DNA of 64,000 nt from Bacteroidaceae bacterium (GCA_017524545.1 JAFXVN010000072.1:62001-126000); one strand, 5' to 3'; numbered from the stretch's first letter, positions 35,002 to 42,570 are shown. The notes: generated by a model from the letters alone, not told the origin. Translations and numbers: made by a program.

Positions 35002-37077
35002 ATGATAATGAAAAAGAGTTTTTTATTTGCAACGGCTATCATAGCATTAGCCAGTTGTGCCGATAGTACTTTCATCGGCGACGAAGCAGAACAACAGGTT
35101 GGAGATGGGGCAATAAGCTTCAACCTCAACATGCCAGCCCAGACCAGAGCAGAAGAGGGTGGTGCAACTGCTGCAACAGCCTTGAACAACCAGTTCATCA
35201 TTTGGGGTGAAAAGAATGAAGCCAGCGGTGCTGCTGCATCGGATGGTAATCTTGTCTTCGAGAACTATATTGTACGTTGGACAGATAACTCCGCTTACAC
35301 AACCACTTCCAACACCAAGAACTGGGAATATGTGGGCTTTGAGTTCGATGACACAGGAGCAAGTCCAGTAACAACAAATTATTCAACCAACATTACTCCT
35401 AACACAAAGGATGGAAGTGTTATTCCGCAGACCATCAAGTATTGGGACTATAGTGCAACCAGCTATACCTTTACGGCTGTCTCTGCTCTTCCTGCTGATA
35501 TTACAGATGGTAAAGTTGTGATTACGAAGAAAACTTCTGGTTCTACTGTTTATGATAAGGGTTATGAGATTGCAGTAAAAGCGGAAGCAGCGGTGGATAA
35601 AATCTTTATAGCAGACCGCAATCAGCCCACAAAGGGAACGGGAACCAACCGCGAAGCAACAAATGCCTACGGTGGCAATGTCACCATGAAGTTCCGCAAC
35701 TTCATGTCTAAGATTCGTTTTGGCCTATACGAGACAATCCCTGGCTACAAAGTAAACATCACCAATGTTGAGTATAATAGCACAGGAAGCTCTTCGACAA
35801 GTAAATTTGGTGTTGATGGTAAATTCCTTGTGCCAGGCGCCAACACAGTTTTTACTGTTACCTATGAAACAGGTGACAGTCCTAACAAAGCAATCGTAGA
35901 TGTGAAAGATGGGACGACACCTAATGATCAAGCCTATCTTGTGACTGCTCAATCAGTTGGAGGAAGTCCAATCTTGAGTACCACTTCCGCTTCACCAGTC
36001 AGCACGATTATTACAACCCCGACTTACGACAAAACAGATGGTGCCTACACCACTATATTGCCTTATACGTCAAACACAACCAGCATGAAGGTGAAGTTTG
36101 ATTTCACGTTGACTTCTGAGGATACGGGTGAAACAATTCAGGTTGCAGATGCTACAGCTGAGATACCTGCTGCATATTGCCAGTGGAAGAGCAACTATGC
36201 CTACACTTACATTTTGAAGATTAACGATAACACGAATGGTCAGATTGGTGGTGTTACAGGTCTTTATCCTATCACCTTCGATGCAGTTCAGATTACTGAC
36301 GAGAACGGTCAGGCTGAATACATCACAACGCTTAGCGAACCCAGCATTACAACCTTTGGTGTGAAGGACAGCAAGTACACTACAGGCAAGAACGAGTATG
36401 AGGCTGGGTCAGATATCTATGTAACAGTAGTTGATGGTAATGTGGTTGTTTGCCCGACTCTCGGCACAAATATCAATGTCTATAAAGCTACAACAACTGA
36501 TGCATCCCTGTATCCTATCACAGAAGCAAGTGTAGCAGAGTCGATTGCTGAGGTTTCAGTTGGTGCCAAGAAGATTACCGTAGAAAATATCAATGCTGAT
36601 GATGCCACAAACTTCACCGCAGCACCCGCTATTGCAACCACCGTTCCTAAGGAGGATGGCACGACAATCACATCTATCAAGTGCGAGCTGACTTCTGAAC
36701 CTGGCGACTGGAAAGCATCTTCGGCTAATGTTTACTACTCAGATGCAGCCTGCGGAACGAAAGTTACAACTGACTTTAGCGCAGGTACTTATTACAAGAA
36801 GGACTTTGCTCTGAAACTCACAGGCGCTGTTGCTACTACCACTACTACAGCTTTGGTTGTTGAATATGTCAAGACTGCTAACACGTATAACACTACTGGT
36901 CAGACTTATGCAGATGCAGAAGCATTTGCTGATGCTGGTACTTTGTACACAGATGCAGATGGAACTACCGTTGCAAGTAGCTTTGCAGATGACGCCACGA
37001 CCTATTACAAGCGTACAAGTCTGAAGACTAAGGGAACGTATGCTTACAAGGTCATCAGGGTTGCAACTGCTCCCTAA
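35002..37077 (+). CDS. Fimbrillin family lipoprotein 2
   Basis: The product is 691 aa from the ATG at 35002, or 689 aa from the ATG at 35008 (MKKSFLFATAIIALASC, the usual form). The upstream in-frame ATG at 34954 overlaps the CGGT hairpin and is rejected. Paralogous to fimbrillin 1 throughout: ISFNLNMPAQTRAEEGG, QTIKYWDYSATSYTFTAVSA, VTMKFRNFMSKIRFGLYETIPGYK, WKSNYAYTYILKINDNTNG, LYPITFDAVQ. Two C-terminal YYKK/YYKR modules again precede the final strand (YAYKVIRVATAP). Probably a major or variant pilin, with the same lower GC as fimbrillin 1. A GNRA hairpin and a tRNA-like minihelix follow. Confidence 0.87.
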   Translation: MIMKKSFLFATAIIALASCADSTFIGDEAEQQVGDGAISFNLNMPAQTRAEEGGATAATALNNQFIIWGEKNEASGAAASDGNLVFENYIVRWTDNSAYTTTSNTKNWEYVGFEFDDTGASPVTTNYSTNITPNTKDGSVIPQTIKYWDYSATSYTFTAVSALPADITDGKVVITKKTSGSTVYDKGYEIAVKAEAAVDKIFIADRNQPTKGTGTNREATNAYGGNVTMKFRNFMSKIRFGLYETIPGYKVNITNVEYNSTGSSSTSKFGVDGKFLVPGANTVFTVTYETGDSPNKAIVDVKDGTTPNDQAYLVTAQSVGGSPILSTTSASPVSTIITTPTYDKTDGAYTTILPYTSNTTSMKVKFDFTLTSEDTGETIQVADATAEIPAAYCQWKSNYAYTYILKINDNTNGQIGGVTGLYPITFDAVQITDENGQAEYITTLSEPSITTFGVKDSKYTTGKNEYEAGSDIYVTVVDGNVVVCPTLGTNINVYKATTTDASLYPITEASVAESIAEVSVGAKKITVENINADDATNFTAAPAIATTVPKEDGTTITSIKCELTSEPGDWKASSANVYYSDAACGTKVTTDFSAGTYYKKDFALKLTGAVATTTTTALVVEYVKTANTYNTTGQTYADAEAFADAGTLYTDADGTTVASSFADDATTYYKRTSLKTKGTYAYKVIRVATAP

Positions 37078-37086
37078 CCCTCTCCC

Positions 37087-37128
37087 TCTCTCGGTGTCCG
37101 GCGCGGCAACGCGCCGAGCACCGAGGGA
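37087..37128 (+). terminator. Long GCAA-tetraloop hairpin after fimbrillin 2
   Basis: CTCGGTG (37090-37096) pairs with CACCGAG (37119-37125) and CGGCGCG (37099-37105) with CGCGCCG (37110-37116). The loop is GCAA, a GNRA tetraloop. There is no T run, so this may be an mRNA 3' stabiliser rather than an intrinsic terminator. Confidence 0.6.
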
Positions 37129-37136
37129 TGAAACTT

Positions 37137-37167
37137 TGCCAGGCGGGGTTCGACTCCCCGCCTGGCA
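37137..37167 (+). other. tRNA acceptor/T-arm-like minihelix 2
   Basis: TGCCAGG-CGGGG, loop TTCGACT, CCCCG-CCTGGCA, then GCA. It has the same 7+5 geometry and loop as the hairpin at 34896, but the stem sequences are completely different, so pairing and loop are kept while the sequence is not. It lies 60 bases after fimbrillin 2. Confidence 0.7.
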
Positions 37168-37222
37168 GCAAAAAAAGCAAAAAAAAGGAAAGATACGAAA
37201 ACGATAAAGAAAACGTATAAAG

Positions 37223-37444
37223 ATGAATGTTAGAACTATAAACCCTGTACAGTTGCACCTCCTGGAGATGTTCAACTACTGCGGAAGCGAGCAGACAGTT
37301 TCTGAGATGAAAGATGTGCTGGCGGACTTCTATGCCAAGAAAGTTCAGAAAGAGGCTGATCGCCTCTGGGATGAAGGAACGCTGAACGGCGAGGCTATCG
37401 AGAGTATTCTACAGGAACATTGGCGGACACCATACAATGCATGA
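37223..37444 (+). CDS. Small acidic protein, antitoxin-like orphan
   Basis: The product is 73 aa: MNVRTINPVQLHLLEMFNYC, VSEMKDVLADFYAKKVQKEADRLWDEGTLN, and LQEHWRTPYNA at the end. This matches the short Bacteroidetes proteins with a DRLWDEG...RTPY pattern that commonly precede PIN or RelE-type toxins. Here no toxin follows directly; the cassette spacer starts 1-2 bases after its stop and the next unit brings its own antitoxin. It may be an orphan antitoxin left by loss of its partner. Function inferred from family context only. Confidence 0.65.
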   Translation: MNVRTINPVQLHLLEMFNYCGSEQTVSEMKDVLADFYAKKVQKEADRLWDEGTLNGEAIESILQEHWRTPYNA

Positions 37445-37445
37445 A

Positions 37446-37570
37446 ACGCGAGGCCGGTGCCTCGGGGTAAGTGAAGAGTGAAAAGTGAAAAATGACAAGT
37501 GAGGTCAAGAATTAGAGAATGAGAGAATACAATAAGGAAACCATAACAGTTACAATTATGGAAGAGAAAA
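37446..37570 (+). repeat. Cassette spacer, copy 1
   Basis: It begins with the hairpin CGAGGC-CGGT-GCCTCG (37449-37464), continues with AGTGAAG/AGTGAAA tandem units, then GGTCAAGAATTAGAGAA, and ends with the ATG and codons for MEEK. About 125 bases, two mismatches to 38163-38287. Confidence 0.85.
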
Positions 37571-37731
37571 CGAATAATGCCACAAAGAAGGTTGTGAGAA
37601 GGAGAAGGAAGCTCACGCCAGAAGAGAACAGAGCCTTGAACGCCTCTATTCCTTCGGGGAACAAATACACAGAGGCAGCGAGAATGCACAAAGGTTCATT
37701 CATCGTTTATGATCCAAACTTCATGCTATGA
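37558..37731 (+). CDS. Antitoxin-like partner of the PIN-domain toxin
   Basis: The product is 57 aa from the ATG at 37558 (MEEKTNNATKKVVRRRRKLTPEENRALNASIPSG...). A longer start at 37519 would use an ATG in the spacer (MREYNKETITVTIMEEK), which copy 2 of the spacer lacks (ATT), so I prefer 37558. Its position before, and four-base overlap with, a PIN-domain gene identify it as a VapB-type antitoxin; the C-terminal GNKYTEAARMHKGSFIVYDPNFML would be the toxin-binding part. The first residues MEEK are encoded by the repeated spacer. No DNA-binding motif is obvious apart from the RRRR patch. Confidence 0.7.
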   Translation: MEEKTNNATKKVVRRRRKLTPEENRALNASIPSGNKYTEAARMHKGSFIVYDPNFML

Positions 37732-38153
37732 CACGCTATCTGCTTGATACGAACATCTTCATCTATAGAGCGGTTGACGTTGACCAAATAAACAATGACG
37801 TATTCCTGGCTCTCAATGAGCCAGATGCACAGCTCTATATCAGCTCCGCTTCGGTTATGGAGATGGTCGTGGGTTACAACAACCGCAGCTTTGACACCCG
37901 CCGGTGGAAAAGCGCCCAGCAGATGGTTGAGTCGATAGAGAAAGAATTCTACATCGATATTCTGCCATTCAAGCAAGAGCACCTTATCACTTTCGCCCAG
38001 CTGCGTTCTAACGTAGCCCAGGGTCACAAGGATCCTTTCGACCACATGATTATCTCACACGCCATAACGGAGAAAATGACCCTCGTGTCGAGCGACCAGC
38101 GTTTCCCGTTCTATCGGCGGCAGGGTTTGAGTTTGCTGTTCAACGAAAAATAA
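37728..38153 (+). CDS. vapC: PIN-domain toxin, VapC type
   Basis: The product is 141 aa. It has the PIN acidic residues: Asp8 in YLLDTNIFIYR, Glu45 in SSASVMEMVVG, the Asp pair in GHKDPFDHMIISHAI, and Asp in LVSSDQRFPFY. This is an Mg-dependent RNase fold; VapC toxins usually cut tRNA or rRNA. The gene overlaps its antitoxin by ATGA. The stop is followed 9 bases later by spacer copy 2, so the pair forms a single unit between two spacers. Confidence 0.88.
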   Translation: MTRYLLDTNIFIYRAVDVDQINNDVFLALNEPDAQLYISSASVMEMVVGYNNRSFDTRRWKSAQQMVESIEKEFYIDILPFKQEHLITFAQLRSNVAQGHKDPFDHMIISHAITEKMTLVSSDQRFPFYRRQGLSLLFNEK

Positions 38154-38162
38154 TGTGCGCGT

Positions 38163-38287
38163 ACGCGAGGCCGGTGCCTCGGGGTAAGTGAAGAGTGAAG
38201 AGTGAAAAATGACAAGTGAGGTCAAGAATTAGAGAATTAGAGAATACAATAAGGAAACCATAACAGTTACAATTATGGAAGAGAAAA
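38163..38287 (+). repeat. Cassette spacer, copy 2
   Basis: Same sequence as 37446-37570 with two changes (AGAGTGAAGAGTG for AGAGTGAAAAGTG, and ATTAGA for ATGAGA). The hairpin is at 38166-38181. It again delivers the start codon and MEEK codons to the next gene. Confidence 0.85.
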
Positions 38288-38481
38288 AAAATATAGTCCC
38301 AGACTTTGGGTACGTTGATTTCGACCAAGGAAGACCTGAGGGACTTCCCAAGCCAAAAGTTGTAAGATGTGGAACAAAAAACAGGAATTATGCTCCGATT
38401 AAAGTTAAGCGCACCATTCGAACAGGTGTACGTGTATATCAGCCTGGAGAACCCATTGACTGGTCAAAAGCGTACGATTGA
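38275..38481 (+). CDS. Small basic protein upstream of the retropepsin-like gene
   Basis: The product is 68 aa: MEEKKNIVPDFGYVDFDQGR, then PKPKVVRCGTKNRNYAPIKVKRTIRTGVRVYQPGEPIDWSKAYD. Not recognised. It starts on the codons brought by the spacer, as the VapB-like gene does. It overlaps the protease-like frame downstream by 113 bases in another frame. The layout (short first gene, overlapping longer second gene) mirrors a toxin-antitoxin pair, which makes it the natural candidate for a protease partner or inhibitor. A frameshifted N-terminal piece of the next gene is the alternative. Confidence 0.5.
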   Translation: MEEKKNIVPDFGYVDFDQGRPEGLPKPKVVRCGTKNRNYAPIKVKRTIRTGVRVYQPGEPIDWSKAYD

Positions 38482-38812
38482 TGCAAAAGTCGATACAGGT
38501 GCAGCCGTGACCGTCATCCCGAAGTCGGTTGTGCAGGGGCTTGGGCTACCTGTCCTTGGTAACTGCTGTTTCACAATGGTTGACGGAACACCGCTGACGA
38601 CGGAGGCACAGATGTGCAGATTGTCGTTCTCAGACGAGGATACTATCGAAGTTCCCGTCTATGTGTGTGACTCTGAATCTGGTGTCGCGTTGTTGGGAAT
38701 GGATGTTCTTCGCCTATGCAATTTCGCTCAGTGGCATGAGTGGTCTGACGAAGAGCACTCTGTTTACTTCGAGATGGAGCTGTTAAGTGAAGAAACGAGG
38801 CTAATGATATAA
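38369..38812 (+). CDS. Retropepsin-like aspartic protease
   Basis: The product is 147 aa at most. The body is a single retropepsin-type domain: strand LRLKLSAPFEQVYVYISLENP, then the active-site VDTGAAVTVIPKSVVQGLGLP with catalytic Asp near residue 42, the flap-like region TMVDGTPLTTEAQMCRLSF, and VALLGMDVLRLCNFAQ, the hydrophobic-hydrophobic-Gly motif of clan AA. Such proteases act as dimers. No signal peptide or membrane segment is seen, so it should be cytoplasmic. The start is uncertain because of the overlap with the small gene before it; an ATG at 38390 is also possible. It lies within a spacer-bounded cassette. Confidence 0.75.
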   Translation: MEQKTGIMLRLKLSAPFEQVYVYISLENPLTGQKRTIDAKVDTGAAVTVIPKSVVQGLGLPVLGNCCFTMVDGTPLTTEAQMCRLSFSDEDTIEVPVYVCDSESGVALLGMDVLRLCNFAQWHEWSDEEHSVYFEMELLSEETRLMI

Positions 38813-38824
38813 CAGAAACCCAAC

Positions 38825-38908
38825 CACGAGGCCGGTGCCTTGTGTTAAGTGAAAAGTGAAGAGTGAAAAGTGAAAAATGACAAGTGAGGTCAAGAATTAG
38901 AGAATGAG
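38825..38908 (+). repeat. Cassette spacer, copy 3 (short form)
   Basis: Hairpin CACGAGGC-CGGT-GCCTTGTG (38825-38844) is followed by AGTGAAA/AGTGAAG units and GGTCAAGAATTAGAGAATGAG. It is missing the last 40 bases of copies 1 and 2; the ATG in AGAATGAG is used as start by the DinD-like gene. The hairpin stem differs from copies 1 and 2 but remains paired. Confidence 0.8.
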
Positions 38909-39767
38909 CCAGAAAGAAGCCATACAGCTATTTGAGCAGCGCAAAGTCCGCACTGCTTGGGACAGCGACAAAGAGAAGTGGTACTTCTCTGTCGTGGATG
39001 TCTGCAGTGTACTGACGAATCAGCCAGATTATGACCTTGCAAAGAATTATTGGAAGGTTCTGAAGTTTAGGTTGATAAAGGAAGGTAACGAGTCGGTTAC
39101 AAATTGTAACCAACTGAAATTGCCATCTCCAAAAGACGGCAAAAGATATAAAACCGATGTGGCCGACACGGAGCAGCTCTTCCGCATCATCCAGTCCATT
39201 CCGTCGCCTAAGGCAGAACCCTTCAAGCAGTGGATGGCAAAGGTGGCAGCCCAGCGTTTGGACCAGATGCAGGACCCTGAGCTATCCATCGACCAAGCTA
39301 TTGCCGACTATCGTCGCCTGGGTTACAGCGAGGCCTGGATTAACCAGCGCATCAAGTCGATAGAAGTGCGCAAGCACCTTACCGATGAATGGAAACGTGC
39401 GGGATTAGAGGAAGGGCAGCAATTCGCCACCCTCACCGACATCATCTATCGCGGCTGGAGCGGCTTCTCGGCAAAAGAATACAAACAATACAAAGGCTTG
39501 AAAAAAGAGAATCTGCGCGACAACATGACCGACCTCGAAATAGCTATCAACATGCTGGCAGAGGCCACTACTACGCAGATATCGAAGAACGAGAACCCGA
39601 AGGGGATGGCAGAGAGCGCTGGCATCGCAAGACGAGGCGGTAAGACGGCCCGCACGGCTCGCGAGGCAGCAGAGCGGGAAATAGGACAGTCCATTGTGTC
39701 ATCCGAAAATGCTCGCAGCCTCACTGCTACGGAAACATTGAACATTGAACTACATAAAAAACCATAA
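38904..39767 (+). CDS. DinD-like BRO-N domain protein
   Basis: The product is 287 aa. The N-terminal BRO-N domain (FEQRKVRTAWDSDKEKWYFSVVDVCSVLT... DTEQLFRIIQSIPSPKAEPFKQWMA) is followed by the DinD-type region: RRLGYSEAWINQRIKSIEVRKHLTDEWKRAGLEEGQQFATLTDIIYRGWSGFSAKEYKQYKGLKKENLRDNMTDLEIAINMLAEATTTQI. E. coli DinD is an SOS-induced protein that inhibits RecA strand exchange; this relation is the best clue. The start codon lies in the spacer. No LexA-type box could be recognised nearby. Confidence 0.85.
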   Translation: MSQKEAIQLFEQRKVRTAWDSDKEKWYFSVVDVCSVLTNQPDYDLAKNYWKVLKFRLIKEGNESVTNCNQLKLPSPKDGKRYKTDVADTEQLFRIIQSIPSPKAEPFKQWMAKVAAQRLDQMQDPELSIDQAIADYRRLGYSEAWINQRIKSIEVRKHLTDEWKRAGLEEGQQFATLTDIIYRGWSGFSAKEYKQYKGLKKENLRDNMTDLEIAINMLAEATTTQISKNENPKGMAESAGIARRGGKTARTAREAAEREIGQSIVSSENARSLTATETLNIELHKKP

Positions 39768-39775
39768 GCGAGGCA

Positions 39776-40114
39776 ATGGATAAATACAATAATGATAAGG
39801 TCGGCGAATCGTTGGCGATGACCTACGGCATGAGCGACAATCTGGTTAACAGCGGTCTGCTCACACAGATTAGCAGTTTGAGCACGGCAGACAAGAAGTG
39901 TCTGATTGGCTATATCACTCAGGAAGTGGCCAGCGATGAGGACATTGACGACGATGCCCTCTGGGACACATACGACAGCGGCCTTCCACCCTACACCCTC
40001 GAAGAACTGTACGCCCGCATCGACGAGTCACATCAGCAGTATCTCAGGGGAGAGGTTTACACGGAAGAGGAGGTTCGCGAGGAACTCAATAAAGAATTCC
40101 CATGGCTACGGTAA
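39776..40114 (+). CDS. Antitoxin-like protein of a decayed toxin-antitoxin pair
   Basis: The product is 112 aa and acidic. The C-terminal part (YTLEELYARIDESHQQYLRGEVYTEEEVREELNKEFPWL) resembles Bacteroidetes antitoxins paired with RelE/ParE-type toxins. Eight bases separate it from the DinD-like gene. The next frame overlaps its stop by 13 bases and starts like a toxin (MATVKWTD) but ends after 28 codons. So this looks like an antitoxin that has lost its toxin. Middle confidence. Confidence 0.6.
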   Translation: MDKYNNDKVGESLAMTYGMSDNLVNSGLLTQISSLSTADKKCLIGYITQEVASDEDIDDDALWDTYDSGLPPYTLEELYARIDESHQQYLRGEVYTEEEVREELNKEFPWLR

Positions 40115-40188
40115 AGTGGACTGACATCGAGGACATCTGGGACACGCACCGTGCACCCCGGAACTTGATGGAAAGGATTAAGAATTAA
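40102..40188 (+). pseudogene. Truncated RelE/ParE-type toxin remnant
   Basis: 28 codons, MATVKWTDIEDIWDTHRAPR to KRIKN-like MERIKN, overlapping the antitoxin-like gene as toxins do. The beginning MATVKWTD is like the first strand of RelE/ParE toxins. The rest of a 90-100 residue toxin is missing; fimbrillin 3 begins 32 bases later. Confidence 0.4.
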
Positions 40189-40219
40189 GCACGACAGCGG
40201 CAGGATTAAGGAATAGACT

Positions 40220-41272
40220 GTGACAAGGAAGAGAATCATAGCAGGTTTGGCAAGCTTGATGGGCTTTTGGGTCTTGACGGGTTGTTCTTCGCCGGTGGAT
40301 GAGGCACCAGTGGAGGATGGAACGGCTATTGCTTTCTCTGCCGACATGTCGGAGCGGGAGGTGACGCGAAGCAGCACTCCGCTGGAGGAGACGGGCATCA
40401 CGTCCTTCAAGGTCTGGGCATACAAGAATATGAGCTACGACGAGGGTACACAAACCTACGGGGACTTGCAGACGGTTATGAACGGCTTCTATGTCCGTTG
40501 GGAGACGAACACGGCGGCGACATCCACCACCAACACCCACGACTGGGAGTATATCCTCACGGCCTACCCCTCGCAGACCATCAAGTACTGGGACTTCGGC
40601 GCAAAGGCATACCGCTTCGTTGCCGTGGCTCCTGCCACAGCGAACGTCAGCTTCCCCGAAGACGGCAGCGGCAACAACCTGCTCGTCCGCTTCACCGCCG
40701 ATGCCTCCGGCGAGACCGTGACACCCTACTATAGCCGGTTGTGGTTCAGCGACAACAGCACGAAGCCCTTCGGCAAGCCTGTGACGATGGAATTCATCCA
40801 GCCCTTTGCCAAGGTGCGCTTCGTGTTCAAGTACGCCAACCCCAATGCCGACCCCCTGCCGCTCTTGGAGAACCCCGACTTCCGTCCCACCAACCCGGCA
40901 CACGCCATCGCGCGGAGCGGCACCATCACCCTCACCTTCCCCATCGCGGGGACAGAGAAGGAGGAGTCGTGGGCGACAAGCGGCATCGGCAAGACGCTGT
41001 CGTCGTTCACCAACGTGTGGGAGAGTGCGGAAGACTGGTACACCGTGCTGCCCGCCGTAAGTCAAGGCACGTTCACGCTCACGGTGCGCGTGGATGGCGA
41101 AGAGCGCACGGCCGTGGTGCCTGAACAATACATGGACTGGCAGCCGGGCTACCAATACACCTATATATTCAAGGTGAACGAAGAGGGCGGCGTAGAACTG
41201 CAGTCCGTCAGCTTAGGCTACACCGACTGGCAGGGCAACGAAGAGAAAGAACATCCAGTGTATAACTGGTAA
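40220..41272 (+). CDS. Fimbrillin family lipoprotein 3
   Basis: The product is 350 aa with a GTG start at 40220, required for a full lipoprotein signal (MTRKRIIAGLASLMGFWVLTGC, lipobox Cys22). The fimbrillin body is shared with fimbrillins 1 and 2 (QTIKYWDFGAKAYRFVAVAP, VTMEFIQPFAKVRFVFKYAN, WQPGYQYTYIFKVNE) but has no C-terminal YYKR modules and is half the size. It is a likely accessory or tip subunit. It is GC-rich, unlike fimbrillins 1 and 2, so the two kinds of subunit have different histories or expression demands. Confidence 0.85.
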   Translation: MTRKRIIAGLASLMGFWVLTGCSSPVDEAPVEDGTAIAFSADMSEREVTRSSTPLEETGITSFKVWAYKNMSYDEGTQTYGDLQTVMNGFYVRWETNTAATSTTNTHDWEYILTAYPSQTIKYWDFGAKAYRFVAVAPATANVSFPEDGSGNNLLVRFTADASGETVTPYYSRLWFSDNSTKPFGKPVTMEFIQPFAKVRFVFKYANPNADPLPLLENPDFRPTNPAHAIARSGTITLTFPIAGTEKEESWATSGIGKTLSSFTNVWESAEDWYTVLPAVSQGTFTLTVRVDGEERTAVVPEQYMDWQPGYQYTYIFKVNEEGGVELQSVSLGYTDWQGNEEKEHPVYNW

Positions 41273-41295
41273 GGGATTGAAGAAATAAAGATTAA

Positions 41296-42570
41296 GTGAC
41301 GACGAAAAGAATCATAATAGGTCTGATGGGCATGATGATGCTTGCTGGCTGCTCTTCCTCTGTGGAAGAGGAGATAGAGGAGATGGAGCAGGCTGTTGTT
41401 CCCGAGCCGGAACCGGTGGATGTGGGGATGCTGGCATACGCTGTGCCCTATACCAATGCTGTGCAGCAGAAGGGGCGTGCGGAGAGCCGACGCTTCGGCG
41501 CGGCACCTGCATGGATGACCGTCGGCGATATAAACTACCTGCCGTACGATGAGCTGGCGGGCAGCGGCACAGCGATGATGTCCAACGAGAAAGCCGCCAT
41601 CAGTGTCTTCTTCACGAAGGACAGCCCTGTCACGACCGAGCTGCACAAGATATGGAAGGGGTCGGACGACAAATGGCGCATCGACGAGGCTCCAGAGACG
41701 GGCGGCGACTACTACCTCTACGGGTATGTGCCGCGCGACGCTGCCACGGCGAGCATCCTGCCCGACGCGACCTCCAGCCTCTATGCCGACGGTCTCCGCC
41801 TGACGCTCAACGGCCTGCCCACCGTGGCAAGCAAGGATGTCTGTGTGGTTGTCGGTGCCAAGGAAGGCATCAAGACCTCTGTTGACCCCGCCCCCCTCGA
41901 AGTGTCTGTCACGGGTCTGAAGACCGGCCAGTTCCTCACGAACTTCAAGACCGGCGATGCCGAGGAGAACCACCTCTTCCTGCTCTTCGACCACCTCTAT
42001 TCCGCACTGACCCTCCGCTTCACAGTCGATGAGGAATACGACAATCTGCGCACCATCAAGGTGAAGCAGGTGGAGCTGATGGCATACGAAGACGACCGTG
42101 CCACGAAGAAGTACAGCAAGCAAAACACCACCGTCACCCTGAAGGCCAACGATACCAACACATCCCCCATCACGGGAACTGTCACCTTCACCCAGGACAC
42201 CGAAAGTGCCAGAATGGGCTATGTGGACATCTTCAACAATTCCAAGACGCCCCTGGTGCTTGGCTATGGCGTCAACAGGGATGCGACCGGCTTCGTGCCC
42301 AGAGACGTCAACCACCTCATGCTGCGCTCCACCTACGATGTCTATGACAAGCAGGGCAACCTGGTGCGCAAGGACTGCAAGGCAGAGAACAAGTTCAGCC
42401 TCTCGGGACTCTCCTTCACACCCGACAACTTCATCTACGACGATGAAGCAGACAAAAATATGCTAAAGCGCGGCTACCGCTACATCGTGAAGGTTCTGGT
42501 GACTCCCACCTATCTGTATGTCCTCTCCGAACCAGACTTGGACAACCCGGATGTGGTGATTGAAGATTGA
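41296..42570 (+). CDS. Fimbrillin-like lipoprotein 4
   Basis: The product is 424 aa with a GTG start (MTTKRIIIGLMGMMMLAGCSSS, lipobox Cys19). The body is fimbrillin-like but more distant: AISVFFTKDSP, GGDYYLYGYVPRDAA, LFDHLYSALTLRFTVDEEYDNLRTIKVKQVELMA, and a C-terminal strand YRYIVKVLVTPTYLYVLSEPDLDNP. The DHLYSALTLRF segment matches the second fimbrillin domain. Probably an accessory pilin or anchor. It is followed by a 52-base spacer of 7- and 8-base tandem repeats leading to the giant gene. Confidence 0.78.
   Translation: MTTKRIIIGLMGMMMLAGCSSSVEEEIEEMEQAVVPEPEPVDVGMLAYAVPYTNAVQQKGRAESRRFGAAPAWMTVGDINYLPYDELAGSGTAMMSNEKAAISVFFTKDSPVTTELHKIWKGSDDKWRIDEAPETGGDYYLYGYVPRDAATASILPDATSSLYADGLRLTLNGLPTVASKDVCVVVGAKEGIKTSVDPAPLEVSVTGLKTGQFLTNFKTGDAEENHLFLLFDHLYSALTLRFTVDEEYDNLRTIKVKQVELMAYEDDRATKKYSKQNTTVTLKANDTNTSPITGTVTFTQDTESARMGYVDIFNNSKTPLVLGYGVNRDATGFVPRDVNHLMLRSTYDVYDKQGNLVRKDCKAENKFSLSGLSFTPDNFIYDDEADKNMLKRGYRYIVKVLVTPTYLYVLSEPDLDNPDVVIED

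Noticed and set aside
37446..38908. Integron with attC sites
   Set aside because: No integrase gene is in the window and the spacer hairpins lack the R and L box arrangement of attC sites.
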